64,000 nt of DNA from Pseudomonas sp. RIT409 (lineage in GTDB: Bacteria > Pseudomonadota > Gammaproteobacteria > Pseudomonadales > Pseudomonadaceae). The notes beneath the pieces are model-generated. The model was not told the origin of the DNA, ran no database searches, and worked only from the letters and a program-made list of their open reading frames with translations. The stretch lies in the NCBI RefSeq assembly GCF_003052515.2, contig NZ_QARE02000021.1:38470-102469 (forward strand). The letters are read 5' to 3'. Positions 34,950-43,653 of the stretch are shown here, in pieces. The translations under genes were made by a program, and so were the position numbers. Within the stretch, counting starts at the first letter, position 1. Each line of letters opens with the position of its first letter.

Positions 34950-36428
34950 TCAAGTCTGGCGGTTCCCTTCTGCGACCGCGCGGTTCATCAGAGGTTCTGC
35001 GTCGGCATCCTGCAAAACCCTGACGGTCGAGGCTTCCGGATCGAATTCCGTGACGTCGTCGTCGACGGCGTCTTCCGGTAAAAAAAGATTGAGGGCGATA
35101 GCGCAGAAGGCGCCCACCGTGATCGGCGACTCGAAAATGTTATGCAGCGCCTTGGGCAGTTCGCGCAGGACTTCGGGAACCGCCGCCACCCCCAACCCCA
35201 TGCCCAGCGAAATGGCCACAATCAGCATGTTGCGACGGTGCAGGCCAGCCTCTGACAGGATCTTGATCCCGGCCACCGCCACCGTGCCAAACATGATCAG
35301 CGTGGCGCCGCCCAGGACCGGTTTGGGCATCAACTGCAGCACGGCGCCCACGATCGGGAACAAGCCCAACAGCACCAGGATTCCGGCAATGAAGAACGCC
35401 ACGAAGCGACTGGCCACGCCGGTCAACTGAATCACCCCGTTGTTCTGGGCAAAGGTCACCATGGGCAGGCTGTTGAAGGTCGCGGCCATGGCGGAATTGA
35501 GGCCGTCGGCCAGCAGCCCCGATTTGATGCGTCTCAGGTAGGCCGGGCCGCTGACCGGTTGTTGGGAGATCATCGAGTTGGCGGTCAGGTCGCCGGCGGC
35601 TTCCAGGGGGGAAACCAGAAAGATCACGGCAATCGGGATGAACGCCACCAGATCGAAGGAAAACCCGTATTTGAACGGCACGGGAACGCTCATCAGCGGC
35701 ACATCGGGCATGAGCGCGAAATCGACCCTGCCCAGTGACCAGGCGACGAGAAACCCCAGCGTCAGGCCGATGATGATGGCGCTCAGGCGCAGCACGGGCA
35801 CGTTGAAGCGATTGAGAAGGACGATGGTGCCCAGCACCAACGCTGCCAGTCCCAGGTGCGTTGCCGATCCCAGGTCGGGTGCCCCGACGCCGCCCGCCAT
35901 GTCGGTCATCGCGACTTTGAGCAGTGACAAGCCCATCAAGGTGATGATGGTGCCGGTCACGACCGGGGTGATCAGCTTGCGCAACTTACCGATGAACTGG
36001 CTGAGCACCACTTCGACGAACGCCGCGCAGAAGCACACGCCGAAAAGGGTCGAGAGAATTTCCTCGGGGCCACCGCCACGGCTTTTGACCAGAAACCCGG
36101 CGCTGAGGATCACGCTGAGAAACGAAAAGCTGGTGCCTTGCAGGCACAGCAGCCCTGAGCCTATCGGGCCGATGCGCTTGGCTTGAACGAAGGTGCCGAG
36201 TCCGGAAACGAACAACGCCATGCTGATCAAGTAGGGAATTTCATGGTCCAGTCCCAACGCACTGCCGACGATCAGCGTGGGCGTGATGATGCCAACGAAA
36301 CTGGCCAGCACATGCTGCAGGGCGGCGAACATCGCGGCTGCGAAATGCGGTCGGTCGTCGAGTCCGTAGATCAGGTCGGTTGTGCGGTTGACTGGGCGCG
36401 AAGCGGCGCTGCGTGAGGGTGTGATCAT
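34950..36428 (-). CDS. NCS2-family xanthine/uracil permease
   Basis: A 492-residue membrane protein of the nucleobase-cation symporter-2 family, with about 14 hydrophobic segments. Signature stretches are QHVLASFVGIITPTLIVGSALG (N-terminal), LCLQGTSFSFLSVILSAGF, and the substrate-site region SPLEAAGDLTANSMIS, where Glu is the conserved NCS2 residue, followed by NSAMAATFNSLPMVTFAQNNGVIQLTGVASR. It imports xanthine, uracil or urate with protons; the exact base cannot be assigned. The upstream region holds a long AT-rich inverted repeat that may be an operator. Confidence 0.88.
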   Translation of the reverse strand: MITPSRSAASRPVNRTTDLIYGLDDRPHFAAAMFAALQHVLASFVGIITPTLIVGSALGLDHEIPYLISMALFVSGLGTFVQAKRIGPIGSGLLCLQGTSFSFLSVILSAGFLVKSRGGGPEEILSTLFGVCFCAAFVEVVLSQFIGKLRKLITPVVTGTIITLMGLSLLKVAMTDMAGGVGAPDLGSATHLGLAALVLGTIVLLNRFNVPVLRLSAIIIGLTLGFLVAWSLGRVDFALMPDVPLMSVPVPFKYGFSFDLVAFIPIAVIFLVSPLEAAGDLTANSMISQQPVSGPAYLRRIKSGLLADGLNSAMAATFNSLPMVTFAQNNGVIQLTGVASRFVAFFIAGILVLLGLFPIVGAVLQLMPKPVLGGATLIMFGTVAVAGIKILSEAGLHRRNMLIVAISLGMGLGVAAVPEVLRELPKALHNIFESPITVGAFCAIALNLFLPEDAVDDDVTEFDPEASTVRVLQDADAEPLMNRAVAEGNRQT

Positions 36429-36773
36429 GGTGAGCCTGCCAATTGTTTTTATTCGGTCGTGGGCTTTGCAAAAGGCGCGGTACGAACCGGAGTAGAGAAA
36501 CTGTCTATCAGGTCAGGTTCTGGACTTTACGCTATGTCTACAATAATAAAAACAATTAACTCGATTATTGTGTACAAAAAACAGTTCGGATGACGCCCGC
36601 GGTGAGTCCAGTCAATAAAGCCGGAAAATGTTTCATCCGCGGGGCACCCCGCTTATGCTGTCCCCCTGAACCTCAGGCGCCAAAGTGCGTCGAACATGCC
36701 GCGTGGCCAACATTCCGCTCGCGGCGAGCCGGTGACCGACAGGGAGGTTTCAACTGAGGCGTTTCGATCCGAC
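36429..36773. promoter_or_regulatory. AT-rich regulatory region with long inverted repeat (36535-36576)
   Basis: The spacer between the permease and the divergent ArsR-type gene contains TGTCTACAATAAT (36535-36547) and ATTATTGTGTACA (36564-36576), arms that match at 11 of 13 positions across a 16-base spacer. The region is much richer in A+T than its surroundings. It is probably the operator/promoter of the permease, the regulator, or both. No other gene is seen. Confidence 0.55.
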
Positions 36774-37067
36774 ATGAATACGGCACCTCCCGCTCCAATG
36801 ACCGATTTGCAGGTGGCAGCGATCTCCCGAGCGCTGGCCGACCAGCGACGCTATCAAATCCTGTTGCAAATCGCGGCGCATCCCGACGCCGTTCCCTGTG
36901 CAGACCTTCTCAAGGTTCACCCCATCAGCGCGGCAACCGTTTCCCATCACACCAAAGAGCTCGAGCGAGCAGGGCTGATCACCACGCTGCGCTTGGGTAA
37001 GTTCGCCAGCTTCAGAATTCAGCGGGAAACGTTGCAGGCGTATGCGCGGCAATTGATGGAAATATAA
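36774..37067 (+). CDS. ArsR-type winged-helix regulator
   Basis: A 97-residue regulator: MNTAPPAPMTDLQVAAISRALADQRRYQILLQI leads into a winged helix with PISAATVSHHTKELERAGLI as the recognition segment. It lacks the CVC metal-binding motif of ArsR itself, so it probably senses something other than arsenite. Longer and shorter starts (36696, 36798) are possible; none has an ideal ribosome site. The aldehyde dehydrogenase gene follows 136 bp downstream and may be its target. Confidence 0.8.
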   Translation: MNTAPPAPMTDLQVAAISRALADQRRYQILLQIAAHPDAVPCADLLKVHPISAATVSHHTKELERAGLITTLRLGKFASFRIQRETLQAYARQLMEI

Positions 37068-37203
37068 GACCGAACCGCGTTATTAACCGATAACTAATGG
37101 TTATCGAATTTTCAGGTGTTGACCCAAAGAGGCATCGCCCCCTACATTGTTTGCCTTCGCATTTTTCCATTCTCCGCCGTTCAGGCGTATCCGGAGCATT
37201 CTC

Positions 37204-38637
37204 ATGTACCCAGACGTTCAGCTGTTCATCGATGGCCAATGGCGCGCCAGTGAAAACGGCCGCACCCTCCCTGTCATCAATCCGGCGACCGGGGAAACCT
37301 TGGGCACCGTTGCCCATGCGGACATCGTCGATCTGGACAAGGCACTGGCGGCGGCCGAGCGCGGTTTCGAAGCCTGGCGCAGTACGCCTGCGTATGAGCG
37401 CTACAAGATCATGCAAAAAGCGGCCAATCTGCTGCGCGAGCGTGTCGACGCCATTGCCAGAATCATGACCCAAGAGCAGGGCAAGCCGCTGGCAGAGGCG
37501 CGAATGGAGACCCTCTCCGCGGCCGATATCATTGACTGGCTGGCCGAGGAGGGGCGCCGTGCCTATGGGCGCCTGGTACCGTCACGCAATCCCTCGGTTG
37601 AACAAAAGGTGATCAAGGAGCCTGTTGGACCGGTCGCCGCCTTCACGCCGTGGAACTTCCCGATCAACCAAGTGGTGCGCAAACTGTCGTCCGCGTTGGC
37701 GGCCGGTTGCTCGATCATCGTCAAGGCACCGGAAGAAACCCCGGCATCGCCTGCCGAACTGATTCGTGCCTTCAGCGATGCCGGTGTTCCGGCGGGTGTG
37801 ATCGGGCTGGTTTACGGGGATCCCGCACAGATTTCCAGCTACCTGATCGCGCACCCGGTGATCAAGAAAGTGACCTTCACCGGCTCCACCCCCGTCGGCA
37901 AGCAGTTGGCGGCATTGGCCGGTCAGCACATGAAGCGAGCGACCATGGAACTGGGCGGGCACGCTCCGGCACTGGTCTTCGATGACGCCGACCTGGACCT
38001 GGCGGCGCGCACGCTGGCAGGCGCCAAGTTTCGCAACGCCGGCCAAGTGTGTGTATCGCCGACGCGCATTCTGGTCCAGCGTGGGGTGTATCAGCAGTTC
38101 ATCGAGAAGTTCGTGGGCCTGACGCACGAGGTCAACGTTGGCAACGGGCTGGAGCAGGGTGTGACCATGGGGCCGCTGGCCAACGAGCGGCGCGCTCCGG
38201 CGTTGACGGCGCTCATCAAGGACGCCTGCGACAAGGGCGCTACGCTGGAAGTGGGCGGCAAAGCGTTGGAGGGGGCGGGCTACTTCTTCCAGCCGACCGT
38301 CCTCAGCGGGCTGACGCGCGACATGCGTGCCATGAATGAGGAGCCGTTTGGTCCACTGGCGCTGATCGTGCCGTTCGACACCGTTGAAGAGGCTGTAAAA
38401 GAGTCCAACCGCGTACCGTTCGGTCTGGCCTCGTATGCATTCACTTCGTCCATGAAGACGGCGCACATTCTCAGTACCCGCATCGAAGCGGGGATGCTGT
38501 CGATCAACCATCAGGGCATTGGGCTGGTCGAGGTCCCATTCGGGGGGATCAAGGACTCCGGGTACGGGTCGGAAGGCGGCACCGAGGCGATCGAGGCCTA
38601 CCTGAACACCAAACTGGTGACCGTATTCAACCTGTGA
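37204..38637 (+). CDS. NAD(P)-dependent aldehyde dehydrogenase (succinate-semialdehyde type)
   Basis: A 477-residue aldehyde dehydrogenase. Key residues: Asn in FTPWNFPINQV, the NAD loop FTGSTPVGKQL, general-base Glu in MELGGHAPALVFDDADLD and nucleophilic Cys in FRNAGQVCVSPTRILVQ. Overall it is most like the NAD-dependent succinate-semialdehyde dehydrogenase group, although many members act on other aldehydes. The ATG at 37204 is used because earlier in-frame codons give an implausible N-terminus. It is followed by a strong GC hairpin. Confidence 0.9.
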   Translation: MYPDVQLFIDGQWRASENGRTLPVINPATGETLGTVAHADIVDLDKALAAAERGFEAWRSTPAYERYKIMQKAANLLRERVDAIARIMTQEQGKPLAEARMETLSAADIIDWLAEEGRRAYGRLVPSRNPSVEQKVIKEPVGPVAAFTPWNFPINQVVRKLSSALAAGCSIIVKAPEETPASPAELIRAFSDAGVPAGVIGLVYGDPAQISSYLIAHPVIKKVTFTGSTPVGKQLAALAGQHMKRATMELGGHAPALVFDDADLDLAARTLAGAKFRNAGQVCVSPTRILVQRGVYQQFIEKFVGLTHEVNVGNGLEQGVTMGPLANERRAPALTALIKDACDKGATLEVGGKALEGAGYFFQPTVLSGLTRDMRAMNEEPFGPLALIVPFDTVEEAVKESNRVPFGLASYAFTSSMKTAHILSTRIEAGMLSINHQGIGLVEVPFGGIKDSGYGSEGGTEAIEAYLNTKLVTVFNL

Positions 38638-38652
38638 CGCGGCCCATTACTG

Positions 38653-38679
38653 ACGGAGCCCGGCTGCACCGGGCTCCGT
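38653..38679. terminator. Strong hairpin after the aldehyde dehydrogenase gene
   Basis: ACGGAGCCCGG pairs perfectly with CCGGGCTCCGT (11 bp, 5-base loop). No T-run follows, so it may stabilise the 3' end or work with Rho. The convergent yceH gene ends about 75 bp further on. Confidence 0.6.
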
Positions 38680-38752
38680 GCTCGCAGCGGCGCGTCGTCG
38701 CCCCTGCATTCACCACGCCTTCTCTAACGCCAGCAGCACTGGCGAACGGCAA

Positions 38753-39433
38753 TTAGCCCTCCCGATTCGCCAACCGTTCTTCCAGCGCAGCGAGTCGTTC
38801 CTCCAGTGCTTGCACCCGGTCCGCCAACGCCGCCTGCCCACCGCTGACCCGTTCGGCCGAATGCTGCCGAGCGGCCAGTACTGCCTCCAAGTCCGCAGGG
38901 TCGCCCAGGGCGTGCGTGTAGCGGTCTTCGCGTTGTCCCGCCTGTTTCGGAATCAGCACCGCCAGACCGCGACCAATCAGTCGATCAAGCTGATGAACCA
39001 CTGCCTCCGCATCGTCGAAGTCGTGCATCCGGCTGCTGCGGGTGAGCAGTTCATTGACGGTCTGCGGGCCACGCAACAGCAGCAAACCCGTCAGAATCAG
39101 TTGTGCTGGCACCAGCTCAAGTTTCTTGTCGGCCCGTTGTTCCCAGCGGTCGGCGCGGCTGCCCATGACCAGCCGCGCCAGCTCCAGGCTTTCCAGGGCG
39201 CGCAAGCCCTGTCCGACCTGGCCTGGCGTGAGGTTCATGACCGGCTCGCGGCTGGTTTTCTGATTGCAGGCCAGCACCAGCGCGTTGAGCGTCAGGGGGT
39301 AAGATTCGGGCTGGCTGGCCTGCTTCTCGATCAGGCAGCCCAGAATGCGCACTTCGGTGCTGTTCAACTGCAGGGTGTCTGCGCTGTGGGCCTCGTGCCC
39401 GGCGTCGTTATTGGAATCCAGCTCGGTGGACAT
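38753..39433 (-). CDS. yceH: YceH family protein (DUF480)
   Basis: A 226-residue protein made of two winged-helix domains: ILGCLIEKQASQPESYPLTLNALVLACNQKTSR is the family's N-terminal signature. A C-terminal coiled coil of about 40 residues (LADRVQALEERLAALEERLANREG) follows. YceH proteins are widespread in proteobacteria and structurally resemble DNA-binding regulators, but no target is established. Length and motifs are normal for the family. Confidence 0.92.
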   Translation of the reverse strand: MSTELDSNNDAGHEAHSADTLQLNSTEVRILGCLIEKQASQPESYPLTLNALVLACNQKTSREPVMNLTPGQVGQGLRALESLELARLVMGSRADRWEQRADKKLELVPAQLILTGLLLLRGPQTVNELLTRSSRMHDFDDAEAVVHQLDRLIGRGLAVLIPKQAGQREDRYTHALGDPADLEAVLAARQHSAERVSGGQAALADRVQALEERLAALEERLANREG

Positions 39434-39550
39434 GGCCTACCCCTACGTGTTGAAAAGGCTATGAGGGTAGGGGGTGGATGAGGTAAAAGACAAGCCGCGT
39501 TCGCATGCTCGTCATGCCGATCATTGCGACTTCATCCATCAGGAACTGCC

Positions 39551-40060
39551 ATGACCATTTCCCTTTACGCCGCCTCGATTCCGGTTTTCAAACAAATGCT
39601 CACTGCGCTGGGCGCCGTCCTGGCCAAGGGCGAAGCCCACGCTGCCGCCAAGAACATCCAGCCGGACGCACTGTTGCAGGCGCGCCTGTACCCCGACATG
39701 TTCCCCCTGGTACGCCAAGTGCAGATCGCCGTGGACTTCGCCAAGGGCGCTGGCGCGCGTCTGTCCGGCATCGAGCCGCCGAAGTACGAAGACACCGAAA
39801 CCACCTTTGCCGAGCTGCAGGCTCTACTGAGCAAGGTGCTGGCCTTCCTCGACACGGTCACGCCCGAGCAGGTCAACGGCAACGAAGCGCGCGAAATCGT
39901 GTTGCGTCCGGGCACCGATAAGGAGAAGCGCCTGAACACCCAGGCGTACCTGCTGCATTATTCCCTGCCGCAATTCTTCTTCCACGTCACCACGGCTTAC
40001 GACCTGCTGCGCCACAACGGCGTCGAGGTCGGCAAGCGGGATTACATCGGCTCGTTCTGA
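39551..40060 (+). CDS. DUF1993 domain-containing protein
   Basis: A 169-residue protein of the DUF1993 family, probably a four-helix bundle related to the DinB fold. It begins MTISLYAASIPVFKQMLTALGAVL, and has RLYPDMFPLVRQVQIAVDFAKG and the C-terminal LPQFFFHVTTAYDLLRHNGV with a His in the position of a potential metal ligand. The function of the family is unknown. It is monocistronic, followed by a stem-loop. Confidence 0.88.
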   Translation: MTISLYAASIPVFKQMLTALGAVLAKGEAHAAAKNIQPDALLQARLYPDMFPLVRQVQIAVDFAKGAGARLSGIEPPKYEDTETTFAELQALLSKVLAFLDTVTPEQVNGNEAREIVLRPGTDKEKRLNTQAYLLHYSLPQFFFHVTTAYDLLRHNGVEVGKRDYIGSF

Positions 40061-40104
40061 GTGACCTGCTCGCTCGTCCCATCGGGTTGAACGCCTGAAC
40101 GGCT

Positions 40105-40131
40105 CCGCCGTCTGAACCCTTCGGACGGCGG
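40105..40131 (+). terminator. Hairpin after the DUF1993 gene
   Basis: CCGCCGTC pairs with GACGGCGG and the stem extends through a wobble pair into GAA/TTC with a small loop. A short GGTTGCCTT follows instead of a strong T-tract. Confidence 0.6.
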
Positions 40132-40243
40132 GGTTGCCTTCAAGGGCCATCAAGCGCCCTGCCTCTCATCTGTCGTCATCCGCTCATTTCCATCGTCTGG
40201 CCCTTGCGCAAGGGTTGGCGGTACCGTCTTTCATGGAGTGTTC

Positions 40244-41401
40244 ATGTTCTTCCCCATTTACCTGTTGTCAGCCGCCGGATTCACGGTCCTGACCACAGAG
40301 TTCGTGATCGTCGGTCTGTTGCCGGCGATCGCTCGCGACCTGGAGGTGACCATTGCGCAAGCAGGCTTGTTGGTGACCCTGTTCGCCTTCACTGTCGCCT
40401 GCTTCGGCCCTTTCCTGACCGCTTATTTTTCCCGCTTCGAGCGCAAGCGCCTGTTCATATCAGTCTTGATGCTGTTCGGCGTGGCCAACGCCGTCGCGGC
40501 GGTGGCGCCGAATATTGGCGTCATGGCCATCGCGCGATTGATCCCAGCGCTGGGGTTGCCGGTGTTCTGGGCGTTGGCCAGCGAAACGGCGGTGGATATC
40601 GCCGGCCCGGACCATGCCGGGCGCGCCATCGCCAAGATCGGCTTTGGCATCGTGTGCGCCACGGTATTCGGGATTCCGGTGGGCACGCTGGTGTCTGACG
40701 CATTCGGCTGGCGCAGTGCTTTTGCGTTGCTGTCGGTGCTGGCGTTCGCCAAGGCCTTGCTGTTGTTCATCTATCTGCCGCAGAGCGTGCACCAGCACCA
40801 GGCCTCGTTCCGCAGCCAGTTCGCCATCCTGCGCAACCGCTTGATGCAAGGCCATGTGCTGCTGTCGGTGCTGGTGTTCAGCGGTATGTTCACGGCCTAC
40901 ACCTACTTGGCCGACATGCTCGAACGGCTGGCCGGTTTCGATGGCGCGTTGGTGGGCTGGTGTCTGATGGGGTTCGGTGCCGTCGGGTTGCTGGGTAACT
41001 GGCTGGGCGGCCGTCTGGTGGATCGTCACCCGCTGATGGCCAGCCTCACCTTCTGTGCGTTCATGATCGGCGGCATGGTGATGGTGGTGCCAAGTATGCA
41101 CTCGGTGCCTGCGCTGGCGCTGTCTTTGACCGTGTGGGGCGTGACCCAGGCGGCGTTGTTTCTGGTCAGCCATGCGCGCTTGATGAAAGCGGCGCCTCAA
41201 GCCCCTGCATTCGCCGCTTCACTGAACATTGCCGGGGCCAATCTGGGGATTGGCGCGGGGGCGCTCATCGGCGGACGGGTGATCGAGCAGTTCGGCCTGG
41301 ACAAGCTGGGCTTCGCCGGGGCGGGCATCATCCTGCTGTCGATCCTGCTGGCAGGGGTGTTGATGATCGCAGAGCCGCGTCAGGCGACCTGTCAGGCCTG
41401 A
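40244..41401 (+). CDS. Major facilitator superfamily transporter (AraJ/DHA1 type)
   Basis: A 385-residue, 12-helix MFS transporter. The N-terminus (LSAAGFTVLTTEFVIVGLLPAIARDLEV) and motif GPFLTAYFSRFERKRL (loop 2-3) are typical of the arabinose-efflux/DHA1 group. The ATG at 40244 has GGAG 6 bases upstream; an upstream GTG at 40238 is less likely. It may export a sugar, drug or metabolite; the substrate is unknown. Its end overlaps the convergent nhaR gene by 10 bp. Confidence 0.85.
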   Translation: MFFPIYLLSAAGFTVLTTEFVIVGLLPAIARDLEVTIAQAGLLVTLFAFTVACFGPFLTAYFSRFERKRLFISVLMLFGVANAVAAVAPNIGVMAIARLIPALGLPVFWALASETAVDIAGPDHAGRAIAKIGFGIVCATVFGIPVGTLVSDAFGWRSAFALLSVLAFAKALLLFIYLPQSVHQHQASFRSQFAILRNRLMQGHVLLSVLVFSGMFTAYTYLADMLERLAGFDGALVGWCLMGFGAVGLLGNWLGGRLVDRHPLMASLTFCAFMIGGMVMVVPSMHSVPALALSLTVWGVTQAALFLVSHARLMKAAPQAPAFAASLNIAGANLGIGAGALIGGRVIEQFGLDKLGFAGAGIILLSILLAGVLMIAEPRQATCQA

Positions 41402-42294
41402 TCGGTGAACAGTTGGCGTCGGGCACCTTCGGTGATCGCGACGATGCCGGGGTGCTTGACCTTGCGCTCGACCGAAATCGCATAGAAGGACTCGGTCACT
41501 GCATCCGTCTGGCCGATGAGTTCCACATCGTACTGGTCCATCACTTCATCGGCGATGACGCTCGGCGCGATGAAAATCCCACTGCCGGATTTGCCAAAAG
41601 CCTTCATCAACGCGCTGTCATCGAATTCCCCGACGATCTTCGGCTGTACGTTCTGCTCGGCGAACCAGCGCATCAGCCGGTTGCGCACCACGGTGTGCTG
41701 CCCGGGAATCAGCAGGGGCGCGCCTTGCATCCCATGGGGAAAGTCGCTTCCGTAGGCCTTCGCCAGGGCGGAGGTGGCGAAAAAGCTGACCCCGCATTCG
41801 CCGAGTTTCTGGCTGTAGCCCTTGATGTCCAGGTGACTGGGCATCGGGCTGTCGGAGATCACCAGGTCCAGTCGTTGAATCGCCAGATCGGCCAGCAGGC
41901 GTTCGAGTTGATCTTCCCGACAGGTAATGCGGATCGGCTCGCTCAAGGTCATGGTCGGTGCAATCAGGCGGTAGACGATCGACTTGGGTACGACATCGGC
42001 CACGCCGACACGAAACAGCACCTGTTGCTCGTCGGGTTGCGCGCGCAGCAGGGCCTCCAGTTCGCCGCCCAGTTGAAACATCTGCTCGGCATACGGCAAC
42101 GCGATGCGGCCCGTCTCGGTCAGTTCAAGCTGGCGTCCGACCCGTTTGAACAGTTCCACGCCATAGGTTTGCTCCAACAGGCTAATCTGACCACTGATGG
42201 TCTGTGGCGTCAGGTTCAGTTGCTCGCAGGCGCGCACGATGCTGCCCGTTTTGGCCACGACCCAGAAGTAGTGCAATTGGCGGTAATTGAGCAT
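41392..42294 (-). CDS. nhaR: NhaR, LysR-type regulator of Na+/H+ homeostasis
   Basis: A 300-residue LysR-family activator. The N-terminal helix-turn-helix (MLNYRQLHYFWVVAKTG, LTPQTISGQISLLEQ) and effector domain stretches RIGVAD-like VGVADVVPKS, LVISDSPMPS, ECGVSFFATS and GEFDDSALMKAFGKSGSGIFIAP are close to E. coli NhaR. NhaR activates nhaA in response to Na+ and alkali. Here no antiporter is adjacent, so its target may be elsewhere or the divergent terC gene. A palindrome with ACGAAT-N11-ATTCGT lies in the shared promoter region. Confidence 0.9.
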   Translation of the reverse strand: MLNYRQLHYFWVVAKTGSIVRACEQLNLTPQTISGQISLLEQTYGVELFKRVGRQLELTETGRIALPYAEQMFQLGGELEALLRAQPDEQQVLFRVGVADVVPKSIVYRLIAPTMTLSEPIRITCREDQLERLLADLAIQRLDLVISDSPMPSHLDIKGYSQKLGECGVSFFATSALAKAYGSDFPHGMQGAPLLIPGQHTVVRNRLMRWFAEQNVQPKIVGEFDDSALMKAFGKSGSGIFIAPSVIADEVMDQYDVELIGQTDAVTESFYAISVERKVKHPGIVAITEGARRQLFTDQA

Positions 42295-42346
42295 GATCGG
42301 GTCATCGTCCGGACTTCGTTAAAATCGAAGTATACGCCTGATAAAT

Positions 42347-42369
42347 ACGAATTTTCCTGAAGTATTCGT
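42347..42369. promoter_or_regulatory. Possible LysR-type operator between nhaR and terC
   Basis: ACGAAT-N11-ATTCGT forms a perfect 6-bp dyad with the T-N11-A spacing typical of LysR-family sites. It lies about 52 bp upstream of terC and about 53 bp upstream of nhaR. Confidence 0.5.
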
Positions 42370-42418
42370 TTGCCTAGAATGCCGCCTTGTCTCCCATTAC
42401 GATCTGGAACAGTGACCC

Positions 42419-43183
42419 ATGGAATACCTTTTGGAATTGGCAGCAAGCCCTACGGCGTGGATCGCCCTCGCGACGCTGGTCGTCATGGAAATCGTCCTGG
42501 GTATCGACAACCTGATCTTCATCTCCATCCTCACCAATAAACTGCCGGTGCATCAGCGCACCAAAGCACGTCGAATCGGTATCAGCATGGCGCTGATCCT
42601 GCGTCTCGGGCTGTTGACCACGGTGGCCTGGATCGTCCAGTTGACCGAGCCGGTCATCGAGGTCTTTGGCCAGGTGTTTTCCTGGAAGGACATGATCCTG
42701 ATCGCCGGTGGCCTGTTCCTGGTCTGGAAGGCGACCACGGAAATTCACCACAGCATGGACATCCAGAGCGAAGCGGAAAAGGCGGTTTCCAATACGGTGA
42801 CCCTGGGCATGGCAGCGGCCATCGGACAGATTCTGATGTTGGACCTGGTGTTCTCCATCGACAGTATTGTCACGGCCGTGGGCATGACCGAGCACCTGCC
42901 GATCATGGTCATCGCAGTGATCTCGGCAGTCATTGTCATGCTGGTGGCGTCCGAGCCGCTCGCGAAATTCATCAATGACAACCCGACGGTGGTCATGCTG
43001 GCCCTGGGCTTCCTGATCATGATCGGCATGACCCTGATCGCCGAAGGGTTCGGCGCGCATGTACCGAAGGGTTATGTCTATACCGCGATGGCGTTCTCGG
43101 CCCTGATCGAGGTCTTGAACATGATGGCTCGACGCTCGAAGCAGAAACGGCTGGAGGCTGAGGCGAGCGTTCACAAGTCCTGA
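42419..43183 (+). CDS. TerC-family integral membrane protein
   Basis: A 254-residue, 7-helix protein of the TerC/Alx family. Conserved acidic residues lie in EIVLGIDNLIFISILTNKLP near the N-terminus and DLVFSIDSIVTAVGMTEHLP in the second half, the paired repeats expected to bind metal. Family members export Mn2+ or protect against tellurite and acid stress. The C-terminus ends in a basic tail. A near-perfect intrinsic terminator follows at 43202-43238. Confidence 0.9.
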   Translation: MEYLLELAASPTAWIALATLVVMEIVLGIDNLIFISILTNKLPVHQRTKARRIGISMALILRLGLLTTVAWIVQLTEPVIEVFGQVFSWKDMILIAGGLFLVWKATTEIHHSMDIQSEAEKAVSNTVTLGMAAAIGQILMLDLVFSIDSIVTAVGMTEHLPIMVIAVISAVIVMLVASEPLAKFINDNPTVVMLALGFLIMIGMTLIAEGFGAHVPKGYVYTAMAFSALIEVLNMMARRSKQKRLEAEASVHKS

Positions 43184-43201
43184 GGGGCAGTCGGATAAAT
43201 C

Positions 43202-43238
43202 AAACGGTCGGGATGGGAAGCCATCGCCGACCGTTTTT
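43202..43238 (+). terminator. Rho-independent terminator of terC
   Basis: AAACGGTCGG pairs with CCGACCGTTT, and the loop contains a further GATGG/CCATC stem around GAAG. The right arm ends in a run of five T. It is a textbook terminator 19 bp after the terC stop. Confidence 0.9.
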
Positions 43239-43259
43239 CATACTGCGCGTGCAGGGTGC

Positions 43260-43436
43260 TCAGTGTGCAGCGGCAGGACGAGGTTTGCGCCCGCCAGGCT
43301 GCGCGGGCCGTGCTGCAGGACGGTGTTGCGGCTGTGGGTGGTGGCGACGGGAAATCCGCAGTACGCCCCACAGCATGGCGGCGGCAACGGCCAGCCACGC
43401 GGCGATCAACATCACAATGGTCATTCCGAGGCTCAT
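43260..43436 (-). CDS. Small single-helix membrane protein, hypothetical
   Basis: A predicted 58-residue protein beginning MSLGMTIVMLIAAWLAVAAAMLWGVL, one transmembrane helix, followed by a basic, proline- and arginine-rich tail (RRHHPQPQHRPAARPAQPGG). A longer in-frame start exists 31 codons upstream, but this ATG puts the helix at the N-terminus as usual for such proteins. I do not recognise a family. The low-complexity tail makes it possible that the frame is spurious. Confidence 0.4.
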   Translation of the reverse strand: MSLGMTIVMLIAAWLAVAAAMLWGVLRISRRHHPQPQHRPAARPAQPGGRKPRPAAAH

Positions 43437-43653
43437 ACGTCCCTCCGGCTCTTCTCGCTTCGTTCTCTTTGTAACCGACAGTCTAGTCCGCCAGTTGTTT
43501 CTGAAAATTGACCGTTGGTATAAATCCATGACCGTTTTGTTCTATTGCAGGGGCTGAACTGCACATTGGCGCTATACCGCAGGGGACGACCGCTCTATGA
43601 TCGGCCTCCACGCCGGGTCGCGCGATGCCCGGCACCAGACAAGTGAGTGAAGA

